A stretch of 64,000 nucleotides of DNA from Gordionus sp. m RMFG-2023 (GCF_954871325.1 NC_088779.1:23608869-23672868), one strand, 5' to 3'; counted from the first letter of the stretch, positions 35,453 through 48,241 are shown. The notes: a model not told the origin generated them from the sequence alone. Program-made: numbers and translations.

Positions 35453-38115
35453 CAAACCCAGAAGAGGAAGGACTATATATGTTACAAAGGGCATGAATAT
35501 TTAACCCATACAAGCGGAAAAAAGGCCGTTTATCTTACTTGTCCTAAAAGATGTGGTGGTAGAGCCAAATTAATGATTGGTCTCGATTTAATTATCACCA
35601 CTCAGCATTCTTTAGACTGTCAAAATTTAATAGCTGCTCAAACTTCTAATGTATATCCTTACAATAATTTTAACTGATTTAAAGATTTATCATTAGCTCC
35701 TCCACCTTCAAGTTCGCTCCTCCACCTTCAAGTTCAGTTGCCCTAGTCATTACACATCAAGGTATTTTTAGTATACTTTTATTAAAATTAACTTAAAATT
35801 ATTAGCCCAAGTTTCAATAGCCCCTCAAGCTTCTAATGCAAATCAAGGTATTTATATTATATATATCCTTACAATAATTTTAACATTGATTTAAAGATTT
35901 AGCATTAGCCCCTCCACCTTCAAGTTCAGTTGCCCTAGCCATTACACATCAAGGTATTTTTAGTATACTTTTATTAAAATAACTTAAAATTATTAGCCCA
36001 AGTTTCAATAGCCCCTCAAACTTCTAATGCAAATCAAGGTATTTATATATATATATCCTTACAATAATTTTAACATTGATTTAAAGATTTAGCATTAGCC
36101 CCTCCACCTTCAAGTTCAGTTGCCCTAGCCATTACACATCAAGGTATTTTTAGTATACTTTTATTAAAATTAACTTAAAATTATTAGCCCAAGTTTCAAT
36201 AGCCCCTCAAACTTCCTCTGGCTTTGCCATAGCCTATCAAACCTTTATTTCAAATCTAGGTAATTCAGGAACTTATGATTCAAATGTTGGCATTGAAAGT
36301 ATCTTATGCACTAATTTACAATATCTAAAATATATTTATAGGTAATACGGATCTGCCTTTAGAAGTGGCCCATTTATTAATGGATTTACATCAAAATATA
36401 AATGGTAAAAATATATTTATAAATGGCTTTAATTAAATACATATTGTCACATAATATTATAACCTATATATTTAATATAGCATAGAGATATTTAAATTGT
36501 TTTTAGGCATGACCTTGAAATAATTTTAAAAAATTTTAACACATATTTAAATGATAAGTTATTTATTTGCTCGAATTTTTTTTTAAAGTATCTTGTTCTG
36601 TCTGATTTTTTCATTAATGTTGGAGCCCTTATTAATATATAATTTTTCTATTTATTAAGATCCTCAGTTTATAAATTCTCAAAAAGGAAAACGACTTCTA
36701 TTTTTTCAAAATTATTTATATCGGCATGATTATTAAAAAGGTGACCGAGTTCATTATCGTTGCAGAATAGTTGGTTGCAAGGCTTCATGCAAACTTGATG
36801 GAATCTACATAACCTCTGGTTTGCATGAACATCAGAATGAAATTGGTGTTTTTGAAAAGCTTAGGACATATCAAGTTTTAGAGGATGTTGTCGCTGAAAA
36901 TCTTCTAGAAACTCGGCATAATATTTATGAAAAAGTTTTAAACAAAAGATTTTTGGAAACCCCAAATATAAATTTATATCCAGAGGCAATGCCCACATAC
37001 ATTTCAATAAAAAGTAAAATAGATAGATTATTACAAAAAAATCGGCCCACTTTGCCACAGTCCATGGATGATATAGTTCTGTTGCCCGAATATATCACCA
37101 CAAATAGGGGGGATATATTTTTAATTAATAATGATAATAATAATAATATATTGGTGTTTGGTACATCGAGCATGCTAAAAATCATTGAAACATGTGATAA
37201 CAATACCATATATATGGATGGCACATTTTATGTTGTGCCAAGACTTTATTACCAACTATACACAATTCATGTCTTATATCATGAGACTATGATACCTATA
37301 GTCTATGCCCTTCTTTCCGATAAAACCAGGGCCACCTATTTGAAATAATTCTAAGATGCTGTGGTGAAAATAATATTATGTTTAATCCTAGATACGGGCA
37401 GACTGATTATGAGGCTGCTGCAATATCAGCTTTAAGATTTGTTTTCCCTACAATGGTCATTAAAGGTTAATTTATTACGTGTATTAATTATAAGTTTTTA
37501 TAGGCTGTTTCTTTCATTTTTCTCAAGCAATATGGCGAAAATGTCAGGGATTAGGGTTAACAAAAGAATATAGAGACAATACCACTGTCCACAAAGTAGT
37601 CAGACGTATGACTACTTTACCCTTTTGCCGGGAGGAAGATATTTCAGAAGTTAGGTCATCATGTCTTGCCATGTCGCTTGAAAATCCTTTGCTAATACAA
37701 TTTTTGCAATATATGGATTTGACATGGCTTTCCATTAACGCTTTATTTCCCCATAGCCTATGGACAAGGTATTAAAAATTTTAATGTGTATATACAAAAT
37801 AAATTTATAATTAGATATCAAGTTAATGGTCCTAGGACAAACAACCATCTAGAGGGCTATCATCATAACTTGAAGCGCAAAACACACTGCGCGCATCCTA
37901 ATATTTATTCTTTAATAAATATTTTAAAAAGTCACCAACACTCGAGTGAGCTCAAATATATACAAATTAATAGCGGGTTGAATATAAATAGAAAAAATCG
38001 AAAATATATTCAACTTAATATTTTAATAGATAATTTATATTCCCTTTACGAACGGGATATGGATGTGTTTATTTTTTTAGATAATATATCCTATTTAATC
38101 AAATTGCAATCTTAA
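35453..38115 (+). pseudogene. MULE (Mutator-like) transposase gene with two FLYWCH fingers
   Basis: Order on the plus strand: FLYWCH finger 1 (35453-35650; YLTHTSGKKAVYLTCPKRC then GGRAKL and an H-x4-C region); an array of mini-exons (35697-36259); FLYWCH finger 2 (36660-36850; GKRLLFFQNYLY, RCRIVGCKASC, HEH); then the MULE core (36851-38115). The core shows NNTIYMDGTFYVVP with the first catalytic Asp, PIVYALLSDKT, GCFFHFSQAIWRKCQ and TNNHLEGYHHNL. Small introns are clear at 37466-37503 and 37769-37814. One in-frame stop lies in finger 2 and one frame change follows TYLK near 37346, so the copy is probably inactive. Terminal inverted repeats were not found. Confidence 0.85.
35697..36259 (+). 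repeat. Tandem array of symmetric mini-exons (190-bp period)
   Basis: Two exon types alternate. Type A (45 nt; 35909-35953, 36099-36143, and an altered copy at 35697-35761) encodes APPPSSSVALAITHQG. Type B (42 nt; 35806-35847, 35997-36038) encodes AQVSIAPQTSNANQG. A 72-nt variant of B is at 36188-36259. Each is bounded by ATTAG before and GGTA after, and the intact ones are phase 1 at both ends, so any number can be joined without loss of frame. Intervening introns are 43-61 bp. Type B resembles the tail of FLYWCH exon 1 (IAAQTSN). Confidence 0.8.
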
Positions 38116-40235
38116 CTCGCGATTCTTATAAATCTTTTCCCATTTATTATATTTTTATTTAAATAACCTTTTGTTTTATATTATATTAATATGAAATATA
38201 AATTCAAATAATTGTTTGCGTGTGTATTATGAACTTTTTAGTAATAAAGTAGATATTTTTTATATTTAGATAAATGTGATATCGAGATTCAACAAATTTT
38301 TTAGCTTATTTCATAAATTTTTACAATAAAATTCCAATTTTAGTTTATGCTAACCTAATATTAGAGTATAATAAAAATTTTATCTATCTATTTCCTGTTT
38401 CTTATTTATTTTTTATTTAATTTCCCAGTTCTTAATTATTTCACACTGGTTTAAATATTTTATTTTATATAAGTTCACAATTGATATTTCGAGATATATT
38501 ATTTTATTTTAAAAAAATTCATAATGAATCTTATTTTAAACATTATCTCTTATATAATTTAAAAAAATTAATATTTATTATCACAAAAAAAATAAAATCA
38601 TGATAATATTAATGATAACAATGACTTAACTTTGAACCCGAGAAAAAGAAAATTTCTTAAAGCAATCTATATACATTTAAAAAGTATCTTTTAACCACTT
38701 ATTACTAATATATAACTCATGATATTCGATTTATTTTAATATTTATTTATAAATATTTTAAATATAATTTTTATATATTTTTGAGAAGGCAACATTGCAG
38801 TTTATTTAGTTTTCGTTTTTTTATAAAATGTAATTTGTATCTTAACAGCATAAATATGAGAGAAAAGATACTCCCTATCTCCCATCTTAAAAAATATATT
38901 CGTGATAACAAATATTAGTATAAAAATAATTTTAATATGAAAATTTATATATACTTGTAGATAGCCCGACAAAATTGACGGGGAATGAGAATCCTTACTT
39001 TTATGATAGTTGATACCAGTTATTTCAAAATAATATCCAATTTATATTCTTTATAACCCACCTATCTCTTCAGGCCAGGTCCAATCCATTAAAACCAAGT
39101 AAATACTATGTTTTAAGTCAAAATATATATTAAGCTTTTAAAAATATTACTGATCATATGCCTAATATTTAATATTAAAAAAATTCCCAAGCAATGTCCA
39201 AGGCCATAATAATTTTGAAAAAAATTCACCAAGCCCAACTAACGATCATGAAAATTTTGGTAGTTGAGAGCTGTAATAAAATATTTATAAAATCATAATG
39301 TTAAAAATTCAATCTATATCAGACTTTCATTGGCCTACAAGCCCAGGCTTGCAAAAAATTTGTTTAAAGCAAGCGGAATTTTCCCAAAGCTATTCCCAAT
39401 AATTTATAAAAATATTTTTAAGTTAATTTATAGAATTTTTTTCAAGTCTGGAGATAGGTAAATCTCTAAAAGCCATATCTATTTTTTATTCTTTTTAACC
39501 CCGCTCACCCCTACTTCAGACGCCAACCTATTAAGATTAAGAGTGAATACTATTTTTTGAGTAAAATTTTATTTAAATTATTAACTTTTATCAGAGTCCC
39601 CTATAAATATTCTGTGTAAAATATTATGCCTTATATGTAATATTAAAAAAAATCCTAAACCAGGTTCATAAAATAGGGTTGGTAAAATTTTTTTAATCCT
39701 GCCAAAGACCATAATAATTTTGGTAGTTGATTGTTTTTTAATTTATATAGGCGGTAGGTGGTTTCAAAATTATGCTATTAATATGATAATTAGTCACTTC
39801 ATTCTATTCACTTCTGCTTGATATTGTAATTTTTCCAAACTGATCTAAGGAAAGACATATTTAGTTAGAAAATCAAACTTTTGTGATAAAACTACCAATA
39901 GATATATAAACAGAATCTTATAAAATAAAAATTATATTTGAAAACCAAAATAAACTTAGGGATATGAAAGGTTAGGCATTTGAATATAATTTATGTAAAT
40001 GATTATTAATATATGATTTACCTAAAAATCTAATTATATCAAGAGCATCCGCAACATTTGATATAAGCTTATGAAGATATACCTAAAAAAAATATTATAT
40101 AAAGAGTTAAATTTAATAATTTTATAATGTTTATTTCTTTATCTTAATATAGAGAATTTATAATTATTTTCATCATTCTATCCACTTCTGCTTAAATAAA
40201 TATAATAAAATAATTATTTACGAAAATAAATAAAT
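38116..40235. other. AT-rich stretch with local duplicates
   Basis: No gene. Segments near 39140-39280 and 39620-39735 resemble each other (both contain CCATAATAATTTTG and TTTTGGTAGTTGA). A possible decayed Helitron terminus lies near 38957. Confidence 0.5.
38957..38990 (-). mobile_element. Possible decayed Helitron 3' terminus
   Basis: On the minus strand this resembles the Helitron end at 6039-6065: an imperfect hairpin around CCCGTCAATTTTGTCGGG, then CTATCTAC where CTRR would be expected. No helicase lies nearby. Confidence 0.35.
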
Positions 40236-40239
40236 AAAG

Positions 40240-40429
40240 CATGACGTCACGATGACACTATGTATCAATGACATGACGTCACGATGACGCTACGTAGTGA
40301 TGACATGACGTCACGATGACCCTACGTAGTGATGACATGACGTCACGATGACACTACGTAGTGATGACATGACGTCACGATGATCTACGTCACGATGACA
40401 CTACGTAGTAATGACATGACGTAACAACA
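40240..40429. repeat. 32-bp tandem array with CRE-like palindromes
   Basis: About five and a half units of 32 bp. Each unit carries the full palindrome TGACGTCA (the CREB/ATF-site consensus), and most also carry CTACGTAG. It is GC-richer than its surroundings. One unit near 40381-40411 has an extra 15 bases. No gene is recognised within 2 kb, so a regulatory role is unproven. Confidence 0.85.
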
Positions 40430-40732
40430 TCGAAAAATTATAATATAGAGATTTACATTTATATTATAACTATAATACGAATATAAAATAGATAAAAAGA
40501 TAATCATATATCGCTATTTTGATACTCGCTATTGGGTTTAATAAGCGGATATTTGAATAACTTTGATTCTGCATAGATGAATATATTTATGAAGTATAAT
40601 AATCATGCCACTCTTGCTGCTGAATATCATTTTTTTGCTTTACCTTTTGAATAAATTAAGTGAGAGATATATGTTTTTCATTGTTTCACTAGTTTCGTCA
40701 TCGTTATAACTATTCACCATAATCTTTGTTGT

Positions 40733-40790
40733 TAACAGCGCGCTACATTTTTTAAAAAATATATCCGTAGTTACTTTTAAAAAAATAGTA
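40733..40790. mobile_element. Orphan end fragment of hAT family 1
   Basis: Contains GTTGTTAACAGCGCGCTAC, close to the end sequence of the hAT elements at 2382 and 58215, with further AGTAGCTA words. No partner end is present. Confidence 0.4.
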
Positions 40791-40968
40791 GCTAATTAAT
40801 AGAATATCTATAACTAAAAAAGGAGGAAGCTTGTGATTTGATTGTAGAACCAACTCTGAAAATATTTAATACATAACTTATGATATTCGATTTATTTTTA
40901 TGATAAAAAAAATTTTAGTTTAATTATTTATTATTTTTTAAAATAATTACGATCTTATCAGTGTATAC

Positions 40969-42109
40969 CAGTGGCGTAGGCATGGGAGAAAGGGGGTTGG
41001 GAGTTCAACCCCCCCCCCCCCATAAAAAATAGATTTTTTTTTAAATTGACTCAAAGAATCAAAAAAAGAAACTAAAAAGATTTTGTCCCACTAGATTCAT
41101 TGAAAGACAAGAGTCGGTAACTCTTTATTGAACTATATTTCTTTTTTTTGCAATAAATTTTTAAAAATAAGAAATGTTTTAAAAAATTATAGAACAAATA
41201 CCATTCACCTTTTTATAATATTTTTTAATAAATAAAAATAGATTAACACATTAAATAAAAATTGGTTTCTCTGATATCTCAAATAGTAGGAAGAACTAGA
41301 CTAATTAACACATCATATGATAAGTTACTTTGTGATGTCGAATTTTGGTATTTAAATCTTGATAGAAGAGAGCATTCTTTGAGATCAAAAAATGTTCTGC
41401 AAGCCCTTTCCATGTGAAATTGTATTTTAGTTCCCTACCAAATATCAAAACATTATAAATCATTTTAGCCATCAAATTTTTTCGTCAATTGAATTCTTAA
41501 TTATAACATTTATATAATTTTTGTATTAACTCTTAAAATTTATGCAATTAATACTATATGCTAAAGTATTTTTATATAATAAATAAAATCTATAATACTC
41601 TCTAAAATTTTAATATGTGCAAATATTTTAGATAATTTTAACATAATCTAAGATATAAGAAATTGAATGTTCATAAAAAATGGAATATTAGGGCTAAAGC
41701 CTACTAAAAAACATTTAAACCCTCCCCCTCCCCATAAGAAAATCCTGGCTACACTACTTTGACTAATAAAATTAATTTATGAAGTTAAACCCTATATTGT
41801 ACTGATAAAAAATTAAATAAAAGAGTAGGAAAATAGAATTATAATCATTTACTATTAGAGGATTAGTTATCATTTTTGAGTATTGGCCATTTGCAGCAGT
41901 TAAAGTTCAAGTATGAGCCATTATCATAATAATACTATTCTGAAAAGTAACAAAATTTATAATTCTATAGAAACTAATTTAAATTTACATTAAAAAAATA
42001 TTAGACTCTAATTAAAGGGAAAGGGTATCAAATATATTCATTTTACACATAAATTTATAACAGTACCCCCCCTACCACCACCCATGAGAAAATCCTGACT
42101 ACGCCACTG
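40969..42109. mobile_element. hAT-type element with exact 8-bp target duplications
   Basis: Ends are CAGTGGCGTAG... and ...CTACGCCACTG, flanked by GTGTATAC on both sides (40961-40968 and 42110-42117). An end of this type with an 8-bp duplication is typical of hAT (Tip100-like) elements. A second right-end-like word (GAAAATCCTGGCTACACTAC) lies internally at about 41737-41756. No transposase can be recognised; a short minus-strand frame near 41420-41290 is unconvincing. The exact duplication suggests a fairly recent insertion of a non-autonomous copy. Confidence 0.85.
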
Positions 42110-42117
42110 GTGTATAC

Positions 42118-43270
42118 ACGAGAAAAAAAATACCCCCTACCCTATCCCCGCATGCTATTAAAAGCTACCTTCCACCCTAATAAAATATACAAATGATTTA
42201 AATAAAATTGTAATATAAATGTTTATAATATAATAACAATAACCAACATCTACATGGTAGAAAATTTGATGAAAGCAAACCCCTTTCCAAAATCTACCCC
42301 TACCCCCTAAAATATATCGCTCTTCGGCCGCGATATTTGCCAATCCACAATGCAAGTGATATTAATAAAAAGAATATTACAGTAAGCCACCATATACAAC
42401 CTTATAATATATTTCTATTAACAATATTTTAAGCCTTAGGAGATAAGGATTTTGAAATTTGTAGGTTATAATTAATATGTTACTATCCTTTTTCTAAAAA
42501 TAGGAAATAAATATATATTTTAATAGTGCAATCTTTTTATCATTTGGTTGATAATCACTTTATTTTTATATTAAGTGTGATAACTCATTTTCATTTCTAT
42601 AAAAAACGATCTAAAATATTGTAAAAATATAAGATAATTAATTTTTAAAGAGGTATATTTGGTTTATCAATTATTGGATTTAAAAACATCATAATACAAG
42701 TAAAGATTACCCTTCAAAAATAAATACTTACCCCCAAAAATTAATACCTACCTCAAAAATTTTTATATTGAAAAATTATAGTTATTATTTATAATAGATA
42801 TATGTGCTCATTTTTGGCTCATTTATAATTAAACCAATTTATATATTGATAATTTAAAACAATTTATATATTAATAATTTGAAACAATTTGTAATTTATA
42901 AAATACTATAATATTATAAGATAAAAATTATGTGTTATATACATTTATAATAATAGTTTTATAATAAAATAATTTATATATTAATAAAATAATTTTTACA
43001 ACAGTATTAATATATTACAATTATATAATAAAATGATTTATAATTTTTAAAATGATTTATAATTTTTAAAATGATTTATAATTTTTAAAATGATTTATAT
43101 ATTAATAATTTGAAACAATATATAATTTATAAAATACTATAATATTATAAGATAAAAATTATGTGTTATATACATTTATAATTTATATATCTATAATTTT
43201 TAGAATGATTTATATATTTATAATTTTTAAAATAATTTACATTTTTTTATTAAGCACGTATGGGTTCGGT
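42118..43270. other. AT-rich stretch with a 19-bp tandem repeat
   Basis: No gene. At 43030-43100 the unit AAAATGATTTATAATTTTT is repeated about three to four times, and related words extend from 42830 to 43240. Confidence 0.55.
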
Positions 43271-43519
43271 TCATCCGGTGGTAAATATTATTTTATTTTA
43301 ATCATATTTATTTACAGATATAACTTACATTAAAGAAATTAAGCTTAAAATCAGCCATCACCCACCTTTAAAGTAATTAAATTATACTGTAGTTCTCGGG
43401 TATAGGCTTTTTCTTTGTCCCACTCCTTCTAAATTAAAGCCTATAGAGGTTTAAGCCACATTTTTCGAAATATTGGGCCTACAAGTACGTGCGGCTTGCC
43501 CACAAACGTGTGGAGGGCT

Positions 43520-45145
43520 CAGGGTTGCCAGATCTCACGATTTAGCCGTGATTCTCACGATTTCTTACCTAATTTTTCACTTACTCACGTTTTCTCACAC
43601 TTCACGCTTTTCTCACGTTTTTTGAGTAAATTAAAATAATCAGCTTAATCTCACACTTTTTCTCACGTTTTTAAATTTTTTTAAAATATTTTTAAAAACA
43701 AATATAAAATTTTAAATTAATTTTATTTTAAAATATTTTAAAAAATTGTAGTATTTGTTAATGGTTCAACTAACCAATCATATATTTTTAAATTTATATT
43801 CATTTTTAATTTTTTTAACACAGTTTATAATATTAAAATTAACGGGGGGGGGGGGGTGTATTATTTTTTTTTTTTGTTATTTATTTATGTTATTTTTTAT
43901 GATGTTTTTTCTTATCAATTTTTTATTTGTAAGTTATATTTTAGAGAATTTTGCATACAAATTTATTTTTTTTGTGGTAAAATATAGGAATTATTAATTC
44001 CGCATATTTAAGTTATATTTAAGAGAATTTTGCATACAAATTTAATTTTTTTTGTGGTAAAATATTTAAATTATTTTTATAGGAGAATTTTGCCTACAAA
44101 TTATATTTTTTATTTAATCTACAAATTTTTATTGACCCTACCTTTGAAGTTTAAGTGATTTTTAACCTTTCTAGTGAAGGGTTAAATCGAAATATAGTAT
44201 TAAATGACGCAATTAAATATAGTATTCAAATTTATACACAATATATAATATTAAATACTCAATTTTATTCATTGAATAAATATATTATTTATAAAATGAA
44301 TGAAAATGTCAGAACGATTTAACAATTTACATTTTCTAAAATATCTATATTCAAGAAGATATTCATGAATATTATCGCCATCCCCATGTCTTTTATAGTT
44401 TATTTTTAGATCCCGCCACAGCCTTTCGAATTTTTGGGTGTGGATGGATCTGTCATTAGGATCAACAAAATTTCGAGAATGATTGACCCATTACCTACCC
44501 CCTCTCTCCCCCATATATAAACGATGCAGAATTAAGAATTTCTATATTTTTTTACCCTAATACAACATTTTGTAGAAAAAATTTTCAAAATATCTTAAAT
44601 AAAAATTTATAGAAAAAACTTTTTTAAATATCTTAAACAAAAAATTAAATTTGTAGGCAAAATTTTCCTAAAAATCACTTAAACTTCAAACAATCATATG
44701 AATGCCCAAGAAAAATGGATGGATTTCCTCTCTAATAAAAATTCACCCTTGATATAGAGAAAATATGCGATTTTATATTTTCTATTCCACATTCAAATGC
44801 TTCAACCGAGAGAATATTCAGTTTAATGAATACTGCTTGGAGAAAAGAACGCAATCGATTATATTTATCAACATTGAAAGCGGAACTTATGGTAAAACAA
44901 AAATTTAATTATTCATGTAAAGAGTTCTCAGCCTATCTCCACAGTGCTGATGGGAAATCTTTATTACCTCTTTTAAAATCATCTGTAAAATATAATAATT
45001 AATATTATGCGATATTTATAACATGGAAAATTATACATTAGATTAGTAAATCAATAAAGAATTTGAATAATTGGGGGGTATGGGGGGCGAAGCCCCCATT
45101 AAAGAAAAACTCACGTTTTTAAGTGAATAATATCTGGCAACCCTG
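43520..45145 (+). mobile_element. hAT DNA transposon, family 2, deleted inside
   Basis: Perfect 14-bp inverted ends CAGGGTTGCCAGAT / ATCTGGCAACCCTG are flanked by the exact 8-bp duplication GGAGGGCT (43512-43519 and 45146-45153). The unbroken copy of the target is at 54906-55272, so the insertion point is certain. Only the last part of a transposase remains (44786-45002). The left half is AT-rich filler with a G12 run near 43844. Confidence 0.92.
44786..45002 (+). pseudogene. hAT transposase C-terminal dimerisation region
   Basis: About 70 residues with the signature IPHSNASTERIFSLMN, then RKERNRLY, KAELMVKQKFNYSC and a terminal LLPLLK before a TAA stop. This is the hAT dimerisation fold of the ZNF862/KIAA1586-like type. 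The rest of the protein, including the DDE catalytic part, is gone, so this copy is inactive. Confidence 0.8.
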
Positions 45146-45357
45146 GGAGGGCTCCTCATATTTTTATTTTTATACCCAAATTAAATTGTTCCAATTAGAT
45201 GGAAATGAGGAAAACCTAGCGTAGCTCTGTTGAATCTTCAACGTTAGAGGGCAAAAGCGCTATATATCACGTACGCTATTTAGAGGTGGAGCCTTTGCCT
45301 CGGCTTTAAAATTCTATTATGATGATGTTAAATGAAAATACTATAATTATTTAATTG

Positions 45358-46745
45358 ATGTCTCTTAATCCTCAATCTTTATATTCATCACATTTTATAG
45401 AAAATATATGGTCTGACAAACTTTCTTTAGACTCATATGAACCCACTAATCTGATATCCTTAAATAATATACAACGTTCTAATGGATATATAACGAATAT
45501 TATATAAAACCTCCAGTTAATTTATATATAAATTTTAAATATCCCATAGATCTTAATCAAATTGTCCTTGAACCTCAATCTGGAAAACAAAGAACCAAAG
45601 ATTTTATAATATCTGCTTCACATATAGCATCTAAGAATGGGGGAAAGATACAAGGTGGCAATATGTCTAAAAACAATATAACTATAGATGAAAATAGTTT
45701 TTATTTTTTAGCTCAAACAAATATTAATCATTTTTCAAATATCACAGATAACTGTATTAAAAAATACATAGTATTTTAAAATAATAATTATGTTCCATTA
45801 GTTCAAACAAAAAACCTTGATAAACTAGATATACTATCTAATAGTGCAATCAGTTTAAATAATGAATCAATTGTTTTCCCTCTTAAAATTTACAATAAAA
45901 AAACATTAAATATATCTAGTTTAAAAATTTGTTTAAAGAGTGTTTATAATTCAAGCTCTGTTGTTTTAAAATCAATACAGATATATGGAAAGCCACATGA
46001 TTTAAATACATTAAATTCTTTATTGGATAATTTTAAAATTTCAAAAATGGTTGCAAAAATTGATTGTAAACCTTACAACATGAAAAATTTGAATAATAAT
46101 GATAATAAATCAAATACCTCTGTACATTCCAATTTTTTAGATTCTTTAACTTATGAGATTATGAAAGAACCTGTCATTTTACCATCAGGACATTATATTG
46201 ATATCACTTCTTTAAATAAACTTATGAATGAACAAAAAAAATTTGGAAATTTTCCAATTGACCCTTTTACTGGAATACCATTCGACAATAATTATCTTCC
46301 ATCTCTTAACAAAAAAGTGGTTGAGAAATATTGTTCAAAAATAAGTTCTACAAAAAAGATTACAAAAATTGATAATTTTATCAATAAATCCATACATCAA
46401 AGCAGTAACAATATAAACAGTATTGAAAATGATTTTTTAAATGTAAAAAATTTGGATCTTGATAAACTGACAACTTATGCTCTGATACATAAAGATTTGT
46501 TTTTATGTAGTTTTTGTTACAATATTAATAAAAAAATATTGTTAAATATAAATCCATGTGGGCATTTAATTTGCAAGGATTGTATCAAATCCAAATTTAT
46601 CAACATTCATGACAAACATTTTCCAAAGAATAAAACTATAAAATCAACAGTTATAGATAATAATGTATATACATGTATTAGTGGATGCCTTACCAATTTA
46701 TCTAAATTTAATATAAAACGTAAATTTAATCTGCCACAAATTTGA
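45358..46745 (+). pseudogene. UBOX5: UBOX5/RNF37-like U-box and RING protein, intronless and damaged
   Basis: UBOX5 is an E3 ubiquitin ligase-type protein with an N-terminal beta domain, a central U-box and a C-terminal RING-like domain. All three are seen in order. The N-terminus has YEPTNLISLNN, KPPVNLYINFKYP and IQIYGKP. The U-box lies at about 46130-46340 (FLDSLTYEIMKEPVILPSGH, FPIDPFTGIPF). The RING part is at about 46500-46600 (CSFC, NPCGHLICKDC). Reading from ATG 45358, one base is missing in the frame near 45500 (before KPPV), and a TAA interrupts at about 45778. From 46023 onward the frame is clean to TGA at 46743. The lack of introns, unlike CLU, suggests a retrocopy. If the breaks are sequencing errors, the gene could be intact. 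Confidence 0.75.
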
Positions 46746-48100
46746 AAAAATGCATTTATATTTTTATTATATGAATGTTAAATTATTTATAAATGGAGAT
46801 TATTTTAAATTAAAAAAAACAATATAAACTTGACTGATTTTAAAAATTCATGTGCCATTATCACCCATTTAATATTACATTATTATGATAATATCTGTCA
46901 AAGCAGCTCTTAAAGATAGCATGCTACAGTATAACATATTTTTCGAGTAAGAGTCAGTAATAGACCTATCAAAAATAAATTAGAATTTACTATTTGTATG
47001 AATTATCTTATATTTCTGTGTTAATTTATCAAAATGGGTTTAAACTAATAAAGTAGTTTTTTTTTGAATAAGGTATGGCATATTCTATGTCTACCAACTA
47101 AATAAATAATGAATAGCTTTGCATTACATTCTAGGTCTGAAAATCTAAAATAAAATATTCATTTTTATCTGAAATAAATCTTATCCACTAGTCCAGAGCT
47201 TTAAAAAGGTTTAAAATTTAACCAAAAAATTTGTAAAGTACTGCCTGTTTTTTTATTTATAAATTGTCTGGCCATTATCTGTACAAATTTTCTGGCCCAT
47301 TATAATTTTTTGCCCAGGTTGGGGTTCTGGATAGGCCAGGTAGAAATTTATGGATATCTAATACATATATATATTAGAATCTGGAGATTAAATATAGATA
47401 TTTTAAAGAATATAATAGCACTTATAAACAGAAAGGTCAGTTTTTAAAATATTAGCCAGTTTTAATTTTTTTCCTCTTTATTTTAAAATCCACCATGGGT
47501 TTTTAAAATTGTTTCAGAGAGAACTTTGAAACTATTTTATAAAAGCCTTCAAAATTAAAAATATAAGAAGCAAATGATTCATCCATACAACTTCTATACC
47601 CTCATAAGCAAATGGTGACATTAATCTCCCCTGCCCTTACACCAAAAATATTTTCTCTTTTTTATACTAAAAGATTGGATTATTTTTTAAACTTAAATAT
47701 GTATATATATATATATAAACAATAAAAGATATAAAATGATTTATCCCAGAGCACTAAGAATGAATTTATTCATATACAATACAAATACATTGCCAGAAAC
47801 GGTATATCAAAACACAACTACTTTTATTCCCCAAAATTGAGTTATTTAAATAACTTCAATTTTAACGAAATTTTTTATTGAAACTAATCATATAATACAC
47901 CCTTAAAAAGTAACTTGTTTAAAAAGAATAATCAATTACAGTTTTATCATAAATGAAGGGTCAGATTGAAAGTTATTTCATAAATAATTACTTATAAGAC
48001 TTGGTATTTTTTTAAATATATTTTTTATTATTAAAAAATTAATTTTGGCGATTTACAAATTTTTATTTAAAGGAATTTAAATGAAATAAAGAAATAATTG
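46746..48100. other. AT-rich intergenic stretch
   Basis: No gene. It contains a short TA microsatellite at 47701-47717. Confidence 0.5.
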
Positions 48101-48102
48101 AT

Positions 48103-48241
48103 GGCAAAACGGCTAACTCATATTTTAGCCAAAAAACATTAAGCAAACCTTGAAGCCCTTTTGCGATCTATGAGCAAAATCTCAAAACTTGCGTAATATT
48201 TTTAAAATATTGAGTTATCCGTTTTTAAAAATCGACCCTTT
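48103..48241. mobile_element. GAGCCG MITE, copy E
   Basis: AAAACGGCTAACTCATATTT at the left and GAGTTATCCGTTTTTAAAAA at the right form the family's inverted ends. It is more diverged than copies A and D. Confidence 0.6.

Larger units (their letters stand above)
43275..45275. repeat. 367-bp dispersed repeat, copy 1, split by a hAT
   Basis: 43275-43519 and 45146-45275 together match 54906-55272 at over 95 percent by eye. The hAT at 43520-45145 separates them and duplicated GGAGGGCT at the break. No coding frame is shared. The family is unknown. Confidence 0.85.

Noticed and set aside
43275-45275. 367-bp repeat as an snRNA or rRNA gene
   Set aside because: No match to U1-U6, 5S or 7SL signature sequences on either strand.
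46023-46745. The 240-residue U-box frame as a complete small gene
   Set aside because: Homology to UBOX5 continues upstream to 45358, so the Met at 46023 is internal.
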